From Tachypleus tridentatus (taxonomy: Eukaryota; Arthropoda; Merostomata; Xiphosura; Limulidae): a DNA stretch of 64,000 bases. The DNA lies in the NCBI RefSeq assembly GCF_004210375.1, contig NC_134825.1, positions 67,757,558 through 67,821,557 on the forward strand. The letters are read 5' to 3'. Below the pieces are notes generated by a model. The model was not told the DNA's origin. It made no database searches and saw only the letters and a program-made list of their open reading frames with translations. Below, piece by piece: positions 60,581 to 64,000 of this stretch (position 1 is its first letter; every line of letters begins with the position of its first letter). Made by a program: the position numbers and the translations under genes.

Positions 60581-61114
60581 ATAGGAAACAAATGAACACA
60601 ACAATCGATTAAAACTATCCATCTAACTAAAACATCACCTGTCCAATAATATCTAAATTACAACCATTTTAGTGATGGATTAAGATTACATATTGTTATA
60701 AAATGCACTTTACAGATCTGTTTCAAAATTAATTATCTTGAACATTTTCTTGTTTTACATCGACTGCAATTAATATTCAAAACATCAGAATTCAGCTGAG
60801 TGGAGTGGAACAGTAACCAACAACCGTATCAGGTTATAATAGTTCAACTATATAACAGAGATTACATCAAAAATGTTTATTCACAATCCTTACTCAAAGC
60901 TATAGTGTTTGATTTAGCAAAGTTTTCATTGTTATGACATCATATGGTAACACACGTCACATTATTCTAATAAAGTGTTAGCATACCGTTACTATAAATA
61001 CCCTTATTTAAAAATACCATTAATACACCGTACGTGTTTTGCACAAGCAAATTATGCTTACGCTAGACTTTGAAAACTCTTGTTGGATAAACTTCAAGAC
61101 GTCACCAGTCTTAC

Positions 61115-61122
61115 AGACGTCA
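61115..61122 (+). promoter_or_regulatory. CRE-like half site upstream of TGase C
   Basis: AGACGTCA followed by the conserved ctattaactc. It is 681 bp before the TATA box, matching A (about 682 after removing the SINE) and B (687). One base of the palindrome is lost. Confidence 0.4.
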
Positions 61123-61795
61123 CTATTAACTCATTCTTCAACTGATAGATGACGTAGGAAGATACTGATGTCAAACTATTATTTTTATACTTTTCTTCGT
61201 AACAGATACATAAAATGTACTTGCATTTGTAAGTGTAAACAAATAAAGTAGTTACTAAGAAAGTATAGAAAAGAGAATCTACTTAAACACGTGGCAATCG
61301 TAAAAATTATTTTAATCACTTGTATGCCAACAACAGTAAAAACACATAATACTAGTGTCAATTTATAATGAAATTTTCTCTGGTTATTTTTCGCTTGCAT
61401 AGCCACTAGTATTGTGATTGAAACAGAAGGAATATCACCCCAATAACACAGGCTATGATTACACGTAAGTTAAAAGTTCCAAATTCACAGAAACTTGTGG
61501 ACGGGAATGTGACGTTTCCAATAACGTTGCCCAATTACAGACATCTAACACTAAAACGTCACATTGTTGTTTACTTCGAAGAATGGAATGCCCAGTTTGA
61601 ACAAACAACACGTACTTTGCAACATGTGTGTACGTCATTAAATCAGATTAAGGTACAGACAGGCCACTACTGATTTCCTCTTCCTATGAAATGGATCTAC
61701 AATTAATAAACGAACGAATTTCTCTCGTAATTGATTCTTACCATCACATGGTGTATTGAGAAACTGGTATTTCCAAAACTGTTCACTCATTTATC

Positions 61796-61804
61796 TATAT
61801 AAAG
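61796..61804 (+). promoter_or_regulatory. TATA box of TGase C
   Basis: tatataaag, 221 bp before the ATG. The distance is a little shorter than in A and B because of a small deletion in the 5' UTR near 61890 (after ataatttatctt). Confidence 0.7.
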
Positions 61805-62016
61805 AAGATCATTAGCTTACTTGATCTAAGATATCACGAAAGTTATTATACTCTGATTATAAAGTTCTTCAGAAGTTATAATTTATCTTCGGTAAAGGAG
61901 TTTCAATCTTAAATCAACAGCTACTTTTTGTTATATACGAAGTTGACATTAGCTAGTAAAGTATATCGCAGTGAAAAAAAATATTTGGCTTGTGTTCAGA
62001 AATATTGACTCGGAAG

Positions 62017-62179
62017 ATGTACAGTTTTGGAAGACTTCCATTGTCCGACGTGTCCAACAACACTGTCTCCAGTTATAATGTCAGTGACGTGGATGATTAT
62101 AACAGCTATCTGCGAGACCTTTTAAGAAAGATGTTAGAAGAGTACGAGAAACGAAGAGAATTGAACGGTTCTGAGAACG
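62017..62179 (+). CDS. Transglutaminase copy C, exon 1 only
   Basis: It encodes the same N-terminal 54 residues as copies A and B with no amino-acid change (starts [20 protein letters not shown], ends RRELNGSEN plus the first base of a Gly codon) and has the same phase-1 donor g|gtaggcag. The ATG at 62017 is chosen because it matches the other copies. Upstream in-frame codons reach a TTG at 61990, but those bases are 5' UTR in A and B. Exon 2 is not found before the window ends at 64000, although the intron matches copy B up to about 63120. Either a large insertion or loss follows, or the gene is a broken copy. Confidence 0.85.
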
Positions 62180-64000
62180 GTAGGCAGTTCATATTTTGGA
62201 TTTACTGTATTCTAAATTTCATTTTATTTATACTTCGTACAGTCAATATTATTTGAACATAAACTGTAGTGTTTCTGTAAACCTCTCTTTCTATATACAT
62301 ATAAATACACAATATAAAATCTCCCTCTGGGTGTGAGATAAGCTTACAAACTTCTAAAAGCAAAACCCGAGGTTACACCTCCGTCGAAATGGACACATAA
62401 TCCACTGCGCAGCTTTGGGCAAGAAACATAAGAACACATATACATATAACGACAGTATTAGTTGGTTTGTATTGGAAGGGCTCGAAAGTAGTTAATTTCT
62501 TTTAAATCCCATACGAAATGGAGGAACCAAACATCTATATACATTTAACAATGTTAAGCATCTAAAACGTTCAAAATGAATTAAATCGTAACTAATAAAA
62601 AATAAAACCAGATTATTTTCACGTTTATAATGTTTTAACAAACTTTTAACCCTATCTGAAGACATGTAATCAAATCAACTAAAAATCTGAACAAAGTTTA
62701 ATGTGAAAATAATTTCCTTTCCCTTGGGACAACTTAATATTTTGTCTTGACCATATGACAATGTTTCTTACATTGGATCTGTCTTTACTTTATTATAGCT
62801 CTTTAATTTTGTTTCAATACTATTCTGTCTTGACCTTATGACCTCGATTCTTTTAGATTGACGTTCTTTGAAACATTTTAGGCACTGTGGCACTGCAATT
62901 ATATATATAGATTAAAACTAATGAGGTTAATTTAACACAGGTTTACATAAAAAACACTGGGTGCACAAATCCCATATTTGGTGGTCGAAACCTTGTATAT
63001 ATATTAAAAGTAAAGTGTGCTAGAAACTTGTGGATGCCTCGCATCGGCTGTTTCCACTACAGGAATGGAACCCCAAATGTTATCGTTAAAAACCCTTTGT
63101 TTCATCACTGTATCATAGAATACATATTTTGCAATTTTTTTCCTGATGTCCACAGAAAGATAGAGGAGTGTTATTAACAAGCACGAGAACGTACAGTTTT
63201 TATTATGAAGACTTGAGAATCACAAAACGACTTGAATTAGTCCAAGCAAAGGACCCGGTAACAGTTTGTTCATATGCAATTCTCCTTGCTAATCGACTTC
63301 CGGTTTTATTCGTGGAAGTCAAATAGAGAAAAGTCGACCCTCCTTTATGGAATGACTTTAAAAGGGGAAGTTGAAAAACTTCAAGATATTTGAAAAATTA
63401 AATATATGTTAAAGAAATTGGATTTGTTATGTATACACACATATATAAATATAAGATAATACATAGAAATCCAGGTATGCATAAAGATTTTCCTTTATAA
63501 ATGGAAATTTGACGTTCGTAGATATCTTTAAGTGTTTTGAAACTCAACAAAAACGCCTCTTGAATGCAACCTGATCCACCATTTGTGCTTTAATCGTATG
63601 TTCGTCTTCCTGCCCTCTTCTCCCACCCAAACACGACAACAGTGACAAGTTAATATACTAAGTTGCTTGAAAATCCAATCAAACGAATGTTCATTATTGG
63701 ATGAATATGTTGATTTGTTTGGACGAAGAAACTGGTGATGAATATTTACCTCGTAGTTTTTATTAGATAAAAGCTGTTTTATAAACTACTTCAAATCTAC
63801 ATAAGGAGATAATGTTTATTGACTCACCCATAAAATATGCCGAGTCATACAACCTTACTTCTAAGTTACAATTTATAACACAAAATATAAAATTATGAAT
63901 TTATATTTGATCTGATATGACATCGTTGATAATGAGTAAAATATCTTTGCACCAAGTATAAAGAAGTATGATCTTTTTCTCATATACAGTTCATGAAAAT
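62180..64000. other. Intron 1 of copy C and unplaced sequence
   Basis: It resembles copy B intron 1 until about 63120, then diverges. A unique insert (about 63005-63110, tgtgctagaaacttgtggat and caggaatggaaccccaaatg) sits near the break. No second exon, SINE or open frame of note was seen to the end. Confidence 0.5.

Larger units (their letters stand above)
57950..63120 (+). repeat. TGase duplication unit C (start of)
   Basis: From 57950 to 58930 it aligns with 42110-43030. From about 59329 it aligns, more loosely, with the region upstream of A and B. From 61720 to 62260 it is nearly identical to both. Intron 1 follows copy B to about 63120. A SINE (58455), the 66 bp array and further SINEs are specific to C. 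Confidence 0.75.

Noticed and set aside
61990-62016. Earlier TTG start extending copy C by nine residues
   Set aside because: The same bases in copies A and B are untranslated and the ATG at 62017 matches their start exactly.

Overview
The window looks like nuclear DNA of a horseshoe crab (Xiphosura). It is AT-rich and intron-rich and littered with tRNA-derived SINEs. Its one clear gene family matches the horseshoe-crab hemocyte transglutaminase (TGase), the calcium-dependent enzyme that cross-links clot proteins. The organism call rests on recognising that protein and SINE family by eye; no database search was run.

The left third (1-22 kb) holds minisatellites, SINEs and a 3.9 kb inverted-repeat Penelope-like retroelement (PLE) at 11442-15334. 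The PLE carries reverse transcriptase and GIY-YIG endonuclease coding on both arms, has a 13 bp target-site duplication, and shows hammerhead-ribozyme-like motifs at its ends. The only host coding signal there is a possible orphan terminal exon near 3264-3528.

The rest is a tandem array of at least three TGase genes, all on the + strand. Copy A (25166-32383) and copy B (45360-52907) each have 14 exons with matching GT-AG junctions and phases, predicting 773 residues with a Cys343/His402/Asp425 triad. Copy C shows only exon 1 (62017-62179) before the window ends. Each copy has the same TATA box about 220-235 bp before the ATG, and a CRE-like site about 680 bp further upstream. Copy A has three length differences in homopolymer runs within coding exons and copy B has one, so neither reads through as given.

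Between the TGase units lie SINEs, PLE fragments, a Tigger/pogo-type non-autonomous DNA transposon (56214-56722), a 66 bp minisatellite and an unclassified repeat. SINEs present in one unit but missing at the same place in another date them as younger than the duplications. No rRNA, functional tRNA, CRISPR array or bacterial-type operon was seen.
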